Positions 8,573-16,743 of a stretch of DNA of 27,492 nucleotides are shown here, piece after piece. Origin of the DNA: Caldisericia bacterium (GTDB taxonomy: Bacteria; Caldisericota; Caldisericia; JAAYUI01); the NCBI GenBank assembly GCA_017999835.1, contig JAGNLA010000019.1, positions 1 to 27,492 of the forward strand, given 5' to 3'. The notes beneath the pieces are model-generated. The model saw only the letters and a list, made by a program, of their open reading frames with translations. It was not told the DNA's origin and ran no database searches. The stretch's first letter is position 1. Every line of letters begins with the position of its first letter. The position numbers and the translations under genes are program-made.

Positions 8573-9685
8573 TTATTGGATTGCTGTCAGAGACACATAT
8601 TTGTAGCCAACATAAATAACATAACCAAACAGGAAAACGAATCCCTGCCATCTTTCAAGCTCGTAACGCTTGCCAATGTACATGAATGCCCACAGGAAGA
8701 AAGCCACACCAAAAGCCATGTAGATGTCGATCATGTTGCCCCTGTCAAATGGCAGAGATCTGAGAAAAAATGTGTCAAACCCAAGTGCCCACAAGGCGTT
8801 GAAAGTGTTGGCACCAACGATGTTGCCAAGCGCCAGGTCTTTTTTCTTCTTGATTATGGCCATTATCGATACGGCCAGTTCAGGCATGGACGTACCCATA
8901 GCAACGATTGTCAGGCCGATGAATGCCTCAGGCACACCTGCAATTGTGGCAAGTGCGACCGCACTTGTGACCATGACCCTTGAACCGCCGATGAGGATGG
9001 AAAACCCGATGATAAGATAGATAAGGAGTTTGGTCACTGGATGAATGGTGTCGCCTGTTGCCTCATAAACCTTTCTTTGGGCATGTTTTTCCTTGCCGAC
9101 GAGTGACTTGAACCAGTCAATAACTACAAAGAGAATTTCCCAGAAGATGTTTAGAAATCTTGGTTCTTCTGCTTCTTCTTCGGTTTCTTCCTCTACCGTT
9201 TCTTTTGCGTGTTTGGTTGCTTTTCTGGCGCTGATGTAGAGGTAAATTAGATAAATTGAAAAGAAACCAAGGAGTATTGTGCCGTCTAGTCTGGTCAGCT
9301 CACCGTCGAAGCAAAGGACGCCAAGGATCATTATTGAAGCAGTGGCAAGCGGCACCTGCTTGACAACGATGTCGCGGCTTGTATGAATACCTCTCATTGT
9401 TGCGCACAGACCCAGGATGGCGGCGATGTTGAATATGTTGCTGCCAACAATGTTACCGATAGCTATCTGAACATTACCGTCAATGGTTGCAAACACGTTG
9501 ACAGTGAACTCCGGTGAGGTTGTTGCCAGGGCAACCATGAACATTCCCAGGAAAAACATTGGTACCTTGGTGAGTTTGTTTATCAGGGTAGCACCCATGA
9601 CAACACCATTTGACCCCCAAACGACAAACATAACGCCAACGCAGAAAAGAACTAGATACAGAACAATCCATAAAGCCGTAGCCAT
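8573..9685 (-). CDS. YrbG/CaxA-type Ca2+/Na+ antiporter (370 aa)
   Basis: An inner-membrane cation/Ca2+ exchanger with two inverted alpha repeats. Alpha-1 (about residues 50-92) has ALATTSPEFTVN and GNIVGSNIFNIAAILG. Alpha-2 (about 255-302) has GLTIVAMGTSMPELAVS and GNIVGANTFNALWALG. The acidic residues in the two SPE/MPE motifs are those used for cation binding in the family. About ten transmembrane segments are visible. A longer-than-usual acidic loop (about 163-175, many Glu) joins the halves, making the protein some 40 residues longer than typical YrbG. Start: an ATG 27 codons upstream (9766) is possible, but AAGGAG sits 7 bases before the ATG at 9685 and MATALW begins the first helix, so the shorter form is chosen. 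Ends at the shared terminator. Confidence 0.9.
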   Translation of the reverse strand: MATALWIVLYLVLFCVGVMFVVWGSNGVVMGATLINKLTKVPMFFLGMFMVALATTSPEFTVNVFATIDGNVQIAIGNIVGSNIFNIAAILGLCATMRGIHTSRDIVVKQVPLATASIMILGVLCFDGELTRLDGTILLGFFSIYLIYLYISARKATKHAKETVEEETEEEAEEPRFLNIFWEILFVVIDWFKSLVGKEKHAQRKVYEATGDTIHPVTKLLIYLIIGFSILIGGSRVMVTSAVALATIAGVPEAFIGLTIVAMGTSMPELAVSIMAIIKKKKDLALGNIVGANTFNALWALGFDTFFLRSLPFDRGNMIDIYMAFGVAFFLWAFMYIGKRYELERWQGFVFLFGYVIYVGYKYVSLTAIQ

Positions 9686-9912
9686 TGTCAACTCCTTATG
9701 AGTGTGATGAATTAGAAAGTATCTTTCCAAAATGATGTTATGGCTTTTTGCTAAGCTTAAAACCAATTAAAGATTGCAGAATTTAACGATATACACAGGC
9801 ACGCTCAAAAAATGAGGCCTACTCAATGTATCAAAATTAAATCTTATTTAACTGCGAAAATTTGACATTTATTCAAAATTGTTTCAAGTTGCGATTTTGT
9901 AAATAAAGACCT

Positions 9913-9947
9913 ATAAAAAGAAACCCTCAATTGACTGAGGGTTTCTT
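9913..9947 (-). terminator. Rho-independent terminator of the 119-residue repeat protein
   Basis: A 12-base perfect stem (9918-9929 with 9936-9947) around a 6-base loop is followed on the minus strand by TTTTTATAG. It lies 18 bases beyond the stop at 9965. On the + strand there is no T tract of note, so it works mainly for the minus-strand gene. Confidence 0.8.
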
Positions 9948-9964
9948 CGGATGGCAAAAGACAA

Positions 9965-10324
9965 TCAGAGTTTTAGAATTTCAAGCGCAATTATCGCCCC
10001 GAACTTTGAAATCATCTCTCCGTTGTCCGTGTCGAACCTGTGCGTTCTTTCACCTGTTGGGTCGCAAAGCCATGAACCGTCAAAGGTCGCCAATTGGTCA
10101 CCGGTGTTTGAATACAGCGTGTTTCCTTCAAGATAACCGAGTCTGTCGCCTTCATTTGAGTAGATTGAGTTTCCGTCGAAATAAGCTTTTCTGTCGCCTG
10201 AAACATTGTAAACCGATCCCGATTCGTCAATGTTGCCTATCTGGCTCTGACCCAGATCATAAAGCATTCCATTGTCTTCAATCGAACCCAGTTGGTTCTC
10301 GTTCTTGTCGTAGATGTTAAACAT
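9965..10324 (-). CDS. Small beta-repeat protein, '4-fold beta flower'-like (119 aa)
   Basis: About six imperfect repeats of 16-18 residues fill residues 1-96. Examples are IYDKNENQLGSIEDNG, SIYSNEGDRLGYLEGN, TLYSNTGDQLATFDGS and WLCDPTGERTHRFD. Each has a Y-x-x-x-G-[DEQ]-x-x-[GA]-x-[FIL]-[DE]-G pattern predicted to form a beta-hairpin. The last 20 residues look helical (ISKFGAIIALEILKL). There is no signal peptide. This resembles the small beta-flower/MORN-like repeat proteins annotated in bacteria, whose function is unknown. GGAGG 6 bases before ATG supports the start. It stands alone with its own terminator and is unrelated to its neighbours by sequence. Confidence 0.7.
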   Translation of the reverse strand: MFNIYDKNENQLGSIEDNGMLYDLGQSQIGNIDESGSVYNVSGDRKAYFDGNSIYSNEGDRLGYLEGNTLYSNTGDQLATFDGSWLCDPTGERTHRFDTDNGEMISKFGAIIALEILKL

Positions 10325-10490
10325 TATTGTCCTCCTTTTACTCTTATATGATAATAATCCAGGTTAAAAACAAAGGTGACGAAATGAGATCTTTTTTTAC
10401 CAAAATCACATCTTCAACTCATCCCTGCAAAATTACTTATCACCTAAAAAGGACAGTTTCGGTTGAATGGCTTCAGTATTGCTAGAAAAG

Positions 10491-10545
10491 CTATGCTCTG
10501 AACCTTCGCAAACTAACGGGTCGAGTGACTCTGTGACTGAGGTTG
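10491..10545 (-). pseudogene. Relic of a copA 3' end
   Basis: On the minus strand this stretch reads V-S-L-R-R-F-R-A-stop, against V-S-L-R-R-F-K-A-stop at the end of the intact copA. At DNA level 10492-10517 matches 11305-11330 at 23 of 26 bases, including 16 in a row. A second short match follows (10533-10542 against 11347-11356, 9 of 10) offset by one base, indicating a frameshift. Nothing clear remains upstream of this. It lies just downstream of the methyltransferase gene (stop at 10608). The rest of 10325-10607 shows no gene I can support. Confidence 0.65.
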
Positions 10546-10607
10546 TGAATTTAGAAGCAAGCCAATCCAAAAAAACATAAGAATGACTCATATCCCAACA
10601 GCAAAAT

Positions 10608-11249
10608 CTACATAAACTTCTTTGCTGCAATGAACTGTTGCTGACCGTCTGGATTTAGGCATACGGATTCATTTATCTCAAAGGAAGCGCATTTTATTTT
10701 GCTCTCAAGGTTTGAAACTTTGAATGCTTTTGTTTTTGGGACTAAACCTGTGAATGCGGCAGCTGAAAGCATAAACCTCAAAAATGCCGCATCGCCAAGG
10801 CAGGGTGTGACAGACAGCATTAATCCACCAGGCTTAAGCAGCTTGTTGATTCTTATTATCACACTTGCAATGTCGTCAACCAGGTGGAGTATGTAGGCTG
10901 CAATCACCACATCAAAGGAACCCTCCGCAAGGCTGCTGTCAAAAATGTTTGTTTGGGTGAATTCAATATTGCCAATCCCAAGCTCGGTGGCTTTATTTCT
11001 GGCAATTTCAATCATTTTGGATGAGATGTCAATTGCCTTAATCTGTCGTACAAAAGGGGCGATCGGATTTGACACAAGTCCAGTACCACAGCCAAAATCG
11101 CAGACAAAGTCGTTTTTCCCGAGATAGCCCTGTACCTTGTCAGTCATAAGCTTGTAGGTGGCTTCACTCTTCTCTTCATATCTGTCAAACCTGGGTGCGA
11201 GTTTGTCCCAGAATCTTGTCGACTTGTCAGTTTTTGTCGTGTTCTTCAT
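10608..11249 (-). CDS. Class I SAM-dependent methyltransferase (213 aa)
   Basis: A cytoplasmic Rossmann-fold methyltransferase. Motif I is VCDFGCGTGLVS (about residues 49-60), the acidic residue ending strand 2 is in IKAIDISSKMIEIA (about 72-85), motif II/III is SFDVVIAAYILHLVDD, and the LKPGGLMLSVTP loop closes the core. It resembles UbiE/MenG-like and other small-molecule methyltransferases, but the substrate cannot be told. There is no Shine-Dalgarno sequence before the ATG. A promoter (-35 TTGACC, -10 TATCAT) lies just upstream, with the -10 only 10 bases from the start, so the mRNA is probably leaderless or nearly so. It sits between the intact copA (54 bases away) and a copA 3' relic. 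Confidence 0.85.
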   Translation of the reverse strand: MKNTTKTDKSTRFWDKLAPRFDRYEEKSEATYKLMTDKVQGYLGKNDFVCDFGCGTGLVSNPIAPFVRQIKAIDISSKMIEIARNKATELGIGNIEFTQTNIFDSSLAEGSFDVVIAAYILHLVDDIASVIIRINKLLKPGGLMLSVTPCLGDAAFLRFMLSAAAFTGLVPKTKAFKVSNLESKIKCASFEINESVCLNPDGQQQFIAAKKFM

Positions 11250-11259
11250 TGAACCAACA

Positions 11260-11287
11260 ATGATATTTGCAAAAACACTCAGGTCAA
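11260..11287 (-). promoter_or_regulatory. Promoter of the methyltransferase gene (near-leaderless)
   Basis: Minus-strand -35 TTGACC (11282-11287), 16-base spacer, -10 TATCAT (11260-11265), then 10 bases to the ATG. The predicted transcript would start 0-4 bases before the start codon, which fits the absence of a ribosome binding site. Confidence 0.6.
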
Positions 11288-11303
11288 TGGTGAAGATATG
11301 CGA

Positions 11304-13580
11304 TTATGCCTTGAACCTTCGCAAACTCACAGCATTCAACACAACCGTGACCGAGGAGGCTGCCATGGCAGCCGAGGCGATCATCGGGTTCATCGGAACG
11401 CCCAGGCTGTGCAAAGCTCCTGCGGCGATGGGTATCGACAGCGTGTTGTAGACAAACGCCCAGAAAAGGTTCCACCTGATGTTTTTCCTGGTGGCTTGAG
11501 CAAGCCTGACAGCCATCGGCACAAGCGAAAGGTCGTTTCTCATGACCGTGACGTCTGCCGAGTCCAATGCCATGCCGGTTCCAGCCGATGGGGCAAACGA
11601 AGAGTCCGCCAAAGCCAGGGCCGCAGCGTCGTTTACGCCGTCACCCATCACAGCAACCTTGCCTGATTCCTTGAGCGACCTGACTACATCCACCTTCTCG
11701 CTTGGTAATGTCTGGGCATAAACCCTGCCTATGCCAAGTTTGTCGGCAATCGACTCGCAAACTTCCTTCCTGTCGCCTGAAACCATGATGGATTCAATGT
11801 TCAGAGCTTTAAGTTCGGCAATGGCCTGTCTTGCTTCAGGTCTTACAGGGTCGGAGAGCCCGAACCCACCAACGACCTTGCCGTCCAAAACGATGTAAAA
11901 AACAGCCTCTTCTGGCGAGAACACGCCCAAAAGCTGCATTGGAAGAGACAAACCAAGGCTTTCGACCAGTCTGGCAGAGCCAATGGCCACCTGCCTGCCT
12001 TCGACCTGGGCAACCAAACCCAAACCTGGCTTTGCTTCAAATGACGAAGGGTTGGATGCCTTGACGCCAAGCTTTTCCGCGTGCTGCCTGACAGCGTGTG
12101 CCAAAGAATGCTCAGAACCTGATTCGGCTGAAACAGCCAGTCTCACGAGCTCATTGTCATCAAAATCGACTGGATGAACCGATGTTATCTGAGGGGTGCC
12201 CATGGTCAGCGTGCCGGTTTTATCAAATACAAATGTTGATACTTCTGCGAGATTCTCAATTGACCTTGCGTCCTTGACCAGCAACCCAGACCTTGAGGCA
12301 ATACCCAAAGCAACGGCAATCGATGTTGGTGTCGCCAGTCCCAAGGCGCATGGGCAGGAAATGACTACAACTGAGATGGCTGAAACGATGCCGATTGTGG
12401 GATTGCCAAGCATGAACCAGACATTCAGGGCGATTATTGAAACTGAGATTGAGAATGGGACAAAGTATGACGCCACCTTGTCCACAAGGTTTTGAACCTG
12501 TGGCTTGGTTTGGATGGCTGTCGAAATAAGCTCGATGACCCTTGAGATGACCGTTGATTCCCCGACCTGCTGGCACTGTGCTTCCAGCATACCAAAGCCG
12601 TTTATGGAGCCGGCAAACACACGGTCACCTGTCGAGACCTGCTCCGGAAGGCTTTCGCCTGTGATGCCGGAGTTGTCAATCTCTGATGTGCCAGAAACAA
12701 TGGTTGCGTCAGCAGGCGAACGCTCGCCTGGACGGATGATGATTACGTCGTTGGTTTTCAGGTCTGACACCGGGATGTCGATGATCTGATCGTTTTCTTT
12801 CTTGTGAGCGATGTCAGGCACGAGCGAGGCTACGTTGAAAATGTCTTTCATGGCTGACAACTCAGCTTTGCCCTTGATGTAGTCGCCAAGCAGCACAAGC
12901 ATGATGATGGTGACAGAACCGTCGATGTACATGGCGCCGCCATGGAATGTGTGCGAGAAAAGGCTCGCAATGGCAAAACCAAACGAACCGGCAACGCCGA
13001 CGGATACGAGAGTATTCATGTCTGCGACACGGTTTTTTGCAGCTTTGAATGCAGAGACAAAGAAATGACCACCAGTGTAGAAAACCACAGGTGTGGCCAG
13101 GATGATCAGCACATAATGAAACCAGTCGCCAAAGGTGAAAAACATCATCGACATCGAACCAACAAGGACAATTGAAGCAAACGGCAGACCGACAAGCAGC
13201 CTTGAAGTCAGGTGTTTGACGTTGTCTTCCTTGGTTTTTCGCGCCTGTTTGAGCGATGAAGCAAAGTCTGTTGAGGGTTTGGCAGTGTATCCGACCGCGT
13301 CAATGGCTTTGACCATCTGGCCGATTGAAACCTGGGACGGATCGTAGACAACCTCGGCGGTTGCAGTGTTATAGTTGACTGTTGCTTTGGTAGTTCCTGG
13401 GAGCTTGCACAGAGCGCCTTCGACGTTTGCGGCGCAGTTGGTGCACATCATGCCAGAGACAACCATCCTTGCTTTTACGGTTGCTTCGTTGCTGCTTGAT
13501 GTTTTTTTTCTGAATGGATAAAACCATGCCCAGACGGCAGCCAGAAAAAGTATGGAAGATATTAGGACAATCAAGTTCAT
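11304..13580 (-). CDS. copA: Cu+-exporting P1B-type ATPase (758 aa)
   Basis: An inner-membrane copper(I) pump driven by ATP. An N-terminal transmembrane helix (residues 4-20) precedes one heavy-metal domain with the Cu-binding motif GMMCTNC (Cys46, Cys49). Later landmarks are TGES (307-310), the CPC metal site in SCPCALGLATP (409-411), the phosphorylation motif DKTGTLT (Asp453) and GDGVND (646-651). The last two helices hold YN (711-712) and MAASS (739-743), the Cu+ (P1B-1) signature. Two departures are seen: the HP dipeptide is HS (SEHSLAHAV, 491-492), and the usual TGTD after the P domain reads AGTG (666-669). The start has GGAGG before ATG. A promoter lies at 13643-13670, with a palindrome in the leader. 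An N-terminal anchor before the metal domain is unusual. Confidence 0.93.
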   Translation of the reverse strand: MNLIVLISSILFLAAVWAWFYPFRKKTSSSNEATVKARMVVSGMMCTNCAANVEGALCKLPGTTKATVNYNTATAEVVYDPSQVSIGQMVKAIDAVGYTAKPSTDFASSLKQARKTKEDNVKHLTSRLLVGLPFASIVLVGSMSMMFFTFGDWFHYVLIILATPVVFYTGGHFFVSAFKAAKNRVADMNTLVSVGVAGSFGFAIASLFSHTFHGGAMYIDGSVTIIMLVLLGDYIKGKAELSAMKDIFNVASLVPDIAHKKENDQIIDIPVSDLKTNDVIIIRPGERSPADATIVSGTSEIDNSGITGESLPEQVSTGDRVFAGSINGFGMLEAQCQQVGESTVISRVIELISTAIQTKPQVQNLVDKVASYFVPFSISVSIIALNVWFMLGNPTIGIVSAISVVVISCPCALGLATPTSIAVALGIASRSGLLVKDARSIENLAEVSTFVFDKTGTLTMGTPQITSVHPVDFDDNELVRLAVSAESGSEHSLAHAVRQHAEKLGVKASNPSSFEAKPGLGLVAQVEGRQVAIGSARLVESLGLSLPMQLLGVFSPEEAVFYIVLDGKVVGGFGLSDPVRPEARQAIAELKALNIESIMVSGDRKEVCESIADKLGIGRVYAQTLPSEKVDVVRSLKESGKVAVMGDGVNDAAALALADSSFAPSAGTGMALDSADVTVMRNDLSLVPMAVRLAQATRKNIRWNLFWAFVYNTLSIPIAAGALHSLGVPMNPMIASAAMAASSVTVVLNAVSLRRFKA

Positions 13581-13609
13581 GCGAAGCCTCCAAACAGGTT
13601 GAGTAGGAC

Positions 13610-13630
13610 TTGATCAAAATATTTTGTCAA
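13610..13630. promoter_or_regulatory. Palindrome in the copA leader, candidate operator
   Basis: TTGATCAAAATATTTTGTCAA contains a perfect 12-base palindrome (CAAAATATTTTG) with TTGA/TCAA extensions offset by one base. It lies between the copA -10 box and its ribosome binding site, where a repressor could block elongation or initiation. It does not match the CopY (TACAnnTGTA) or the GC-rich CsoR operators, so the regulator is unknown. Confidence 0.4.
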
Positions 13631-13642
13631 ATTCATGTTCAC

Positions 13643-13670
13643 ATTATATGGTAACACAATGCCGGTTCAA
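13643..13670 (-). promoter_or_regulatory. copA promoter
   Basis: Minus-strand -35 TTGAAC (13665-13670), 16-base spacer and perfect -10 TATAAT (13643-13648). The leader would be about 55 bases and contains both the palindrome at 13610-13630 and the GGAGG site. Confidence 0.65.
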
Positions 13671-13719
13671 CACCGAAAATCTTATTAATTGCGAATAATT
13701 TTCAAAAATCAATCCATAC

Positions 13720-13748
13720 TAGCTTTTTCCATTTTTTTATCATAGTAT
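13720..13748 (+). promoter_or_regulatory. Possible leaderless promoter of the 995-residue protein gene
   Basis: -35 TAGCTT (13720-13725), 17-base spacer, -10 TAGTAT (13743-13748), then 6 bases to ATG 13755. The boxes are weak, but the geometry equals that of the gene at 26851. There is no proper ribosome binding site. Confidence 0.4.
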
Positions 13749-13754
13749 AAGGCT

Positions 13755-16742
13755 ATGATTATCAAGAGAATATGCCTGTTTTTGTCAATAGCATTGTTAT
13801 CAACAACTACCGTCATTCTACCTGAGAATGCCACAGCATTGGATCTATGGAAACAGTATGGCATTTATGGTGAAGAAAGTGCCACAGTAGTTTTTGGTAC
13901 GCCTGGTTTATCTTCATCACCAGACGTCTGTTTTGATGAACAAACCGCTTATCCTCGTCTGGTTTGGTCAGACACTCTTGGCAAGTACGGCATAATAAGC
14001 ACATTCAGTACGGTTTTCTCATGGTTCAACGGTTACTCATTTCGAGGTTCAAGCGTTGGCTCTAGAACGATAAAATATCTTGATAAATCATATAAAATTT
14101 GCTCGACACCAAGAATCGAGTCAATTGGAAATGGCAGTATGCTGGCGGTGTGGGCAACCGTGTGGGGTGCAAGTTCTTATATCTATTGGTCGCTCTATCC
14201 TGATCCCCTTGACCCAGATGATTGGACACCCCAGCAACATGTAAATGGGACAACAGATGATGTTTATGAATACACCCCCGATATTGTAAAAGGCCCAAGC
14301 GGGAGCATATGGCTGACATATGTCAAAGATGACAATGATGGCAAGAAAACGATTATTGTTTCGAGATTCAACGGATCAGGTTGGGAAAAACTCCCAGGTG
14401 ATCCTTCAACCTCCTTTCAATGGGGTACGATAATCGACAACTCGTTTGATTCGATCGTGCCAAAGATCATTGAAACTTCAGATGGCAATCCAGAAGTTTT
14501 TTATGAAGGAGTCATCTCAAGCTCAAATTCTGACATATTTTGTGCAAAATGGAGCAATACTCTTGGTCAGTGGCGTTACCCAAACAATCTTTATGAGGGT
14601 TCACAGAATGTTTCCGATTCGGTTAAGCCTTCGCATACGCCTTCTGTAGCCATGGATAGTCTAAACCGTCCGTTGCTTGTCTGGTCTGAGGCTTACTCAT
14701 CCGGTCAGGATTCCGGAATAAGTTATTGCAGATGGAACGGCAACTGGGTCAATCTGAATAACCAACCAGGCTTTTCAATGATTACTTCCCAGAGTTCAAA
14801 CGGAACAGCGACAAAACCATCAATAACGGTTGATTCAAACGATCAACCAATGATTGCCTTTGATTTGTATGACAAGGGTTCCAATCGTGAAAAAGCGTGT
14901 CTGGCTTTCTATGCCGCCGGAAGCTTTATTGATCCGTTTACCGGGCTTAAAGGATTTGGTTGGGTTAAAGACGATTTTTACAATGAGTTCACCGACTGCC
15001 AGATTGAGCGCAATCCAAATGACATAAACTCGCCCATACTTATCGGTGTTTGCAAAACGCCGAAAAATGGACTTCTTGCAGAAAGAAACTCCAGCGACAC
15101 AAACATTTTCTACGTTGTTATCAAAAAAAATCCAACAACTTCTGATACAAATCCATTGTCGTTGTTGTGCAAGCCATTCAACCGCAACAACGGTGGGTAT
15201 TCGAAGTGGTTCTCCTCAAGAAACCAAGAGAACAGATTCGATTTCCAAGTGACAATTAGTGAAGGATTGCAGTCGAATGAATATCTTTATCTATTCTTCA
15301 ACATCGCCTATAATTTTAATGGCAATCCAAATGGCAATAACAGAAATACAAGCGAATTCTTGTCGTTATCTCGCTGGAATGATCTTGGTTGTCAGTGGTG
15401 GAATCAGTTTATCTCAGGACCAGACAAATGGGACAGCTCTTATCCGTGGTCAGCATATTTTCAAAATAGGGTTAGAGCAATAAGAATAAAAAAGATTGTG
15501 AAGGCTGAGAGAATATCAATAGTTATGGATTATAATCCAATGATCGTCTCATATTATGATTATCCAACATTCTACATCTGTGAAGCGTTTGTTTCACAAA
15601 CCAACTATCTTCCCGTCTCAACAATGTTCCCCCACAGCTCAGACAACCCTTACGAACCACCGTTTTCAACGGCAGACGACAACAGACTGTACGCTGTTAC
15701 GGGATATACACCAATCGAATCAAAGGAATATTTTACCATAGAACCTCAGTATTATGAGGTAGACCAGGGATCATCCACTCAGGGATCTTTCATGATTATC
15801 AACCCAATGGCAGGTGTTGCCGGCAATGGTCAGCAAATATATGGAAAGTTTAAATATAGGTTGACGGAAATCACTGGATCATCCGGACAAGGCATCTATG
15901 TTACTTTTTATCCAAACAACAAAGAAGTTATCAACGAACCGAATGCTTTCGGTGTTGTTCTCATAAGCGCATCAATAGACGCAAACCCCGTGATTTACAA
16001 GCTGGAAGTGTTGTGCGAATTGACTCTCAACGGTACCTATCTTGTCTATTACATGACAGAACTGACTGTCAGAGTTAGGTCATATGATCTTTCCGTAAAA
16101 AAAACCGCTGACAAATCCAGGGTCGACCTAGGGGAAACGATCGTTTACACAATAACCGTTCGTAACAGCGGCGATGGAACAGCAACCAACGTCCAGGTTT
16201 TTGACAATTTGCCAAGAGAACTGGAGTATATTTCTGCCTCAGACGACGGTGCCCTGGATGGAACAAAGGTAACATGGGTAATAAAAAAAATCCTTGGTGG
16301 TCAAGCCTATAACCTAAAACTCTATGTGAAAGTCAGAGAAGACACAGGCCTCAAAAATGGTGATTTGGTGATCAACAGCGCCTACCTGAAGTCAGGTAAG
16401 GGTTCCAAGGAGAACAGTGTTGGAATCATGATTCAGATGTATCTGCCTGGATGCCCCAAGCCGCAGGTTGAATTCAGGATTGACGGCGCCGGGAAAAATC
16501 CGACCTTTGAGGCAGGCCAGCAACTCAACGCTGTTCTGAGTGTTACTGATGGCTGCGGACCTTTTGACGCCTCTGTCAACTGGGGCGATGGCTCAAAGTC
16601 GCAGAGGTTTGTGGTTGGCACCAGCGGACAAGCCAAAACGTCATTTACTTACGAAGTATCCGGTGACTACACAATCTTCATCCAGGTCAACGACATCTAT
16701 GGCAAGTGCACCAATGTCTACAAAAACATCAGAATAAAGTAG
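13755..16742 (+). CDS. Secreted BNR-like propeller protein with DUF11 and PKD domains (995 aa)
   Basis: Residues 1-29 form a signal peptide with cleavage near ATA-LD. About 40-400 carry repeated motifs of the type P-S-[IV]-x-[VM]-D-S-x-[DN]-[RQ]-P and SYCRWNGNWV, resembling BNR/sialidase-type propeller blades. A beta-rich region without a clear family follows. Residues 778-880 are a DUF11 domain (DLSVKKTADKSRVDLGE, VRNSGDGTATNVQVFDNLP), which in other bacteria sits in long surface proteins. The C-terminus (about 900-993) is a PKD-type Ig fold with VNWGDGSKSQRF and YEVSGDYTIFIQV. No cell-wall anchor, stalk domain or membrane segment is seen after the signal, so it is probably released or held non-covalently. 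Its stop lies one base from the stop of the convergent neighbour. Function unknown; probably binds other surface polymers. Confidence 0.8.
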   Translation: MIIKRICLFLSIALLSTTTVILPENATALDLWKQYGIYGEESATVVFGTPGLSSSPDVCFDEQTAYPRLVWSDTLGKYGIISTFSTVFSWFNGYSFRGSSVGSRTIKYLDKSYKICSTPRIESIGNGSMLAVWATVWGASSYIYWSLYPDPLDPDDWTPQQHVNGTTDDVYEYTPDIVKGPSGSIWLTYVKDDNDGKKTIIVSRFNGSGWEKLPGDPSTSFQWGTIIDNSFDSIVPKIIETSDGNPEVFYEGVISSSNSDIFCAKWSNTLGQWRYPNNLYEGSQNVSDSVKPSHTPSVAMDSLNRPLLVWSEAYSSGQDSGISYCRWNGNWVNLNNQPGFSMITSQSSNGTATKPSITVDSNDQPMIAFDLYDKGSNREKACLAFYAAGSFIDPFTGLKGFGWVKDDFYNEFTDCQIERNPNDINSPILIGVCKTPKNGLLAERNSSDTNIFYVVIKKNPTTSDTNPLSLLCKPFNRNNGGYSKWFSSRNQENRFDFQVTISEGLQSNEYLYLFFNIAYNFNGNPNGNNRNTSEFLSLSRWNDLGCQWWNQFISGPDKWDSSYPWSAYFQNRVRAIRIKKIVKAERISIVMDYNPMIVSYYDYPTFYICEAFVSQTNYLPVSTMFPHSSDNPYEPPFSTADDNRLYAVTGYTPIESKEYFTIEPQYYEVDQGSSTQGSFMIINPMAGVAGNGQQIYGKFKYRLTEITGSSGQGIYVTFYPNNKEVINEPNAFGVVLISASIDANPVIYKLEVLCELTLNGTYLVYYMTELTVRVRSYDLSVKKTADKSRVDLGETIVYTITVRNSGDGTATNVQVFDNLPRELEYISASDDGALDGTKVTWVIKKILGGQAYNLKLYVKVREDTGLKNGDLVINSAYLKSGKGSKENSVGIMIQMYLPGCPKPQVEFRIDGAGKNPTFEAGQQLNAVLSVTDGCGPFDASVNWGDGSKSQRFVVGTSGQAKTSFTYEVSGDYTIFIQVNDIYGKCTNVYKNIRIK

Positions 16743-16743
16743 A

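Noticed and set aside
9686-9766. Longer start for the YrbG-type antiporter (397 residues)
   Set aside because: The extra 27 residues are charged and unlike the family N-terminus, and AAGGAG sits in the correct place before the ATG at 9685.
9888-9918. A plus-strand promoter-like pair (TTGCGA, 17 bases, TATAAA)
   Set aside because: No plus-strand gene follows, and the transcript would begin inside the terminator hairpin. Probably chance in AT-rich DNA, although an antisense RNA is not excluded.
9931-10320. A 129-codon plus-strand frame opposite the beta-repeat protein
   Set aside because: Cys/Arg-rich shadow of the repeat gene, which has a good ribosome binding site and terminator on the other strand.
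10433-10630. A 65-codon minus-strand frame downstream of the methyltransferase
   Set aside because: It overlaps the methyltransferase 3' end, has no ribosome binding site, shows no recognisable pattern, and runs out of frame through the copA relic.
13581-13754. A riboswitch in the copA/995-residue protein intergenic region
   Set aside because: No conserved riboswitch core or multi-stem fold was seen. The palindrome is short and looks like a DNA operator.
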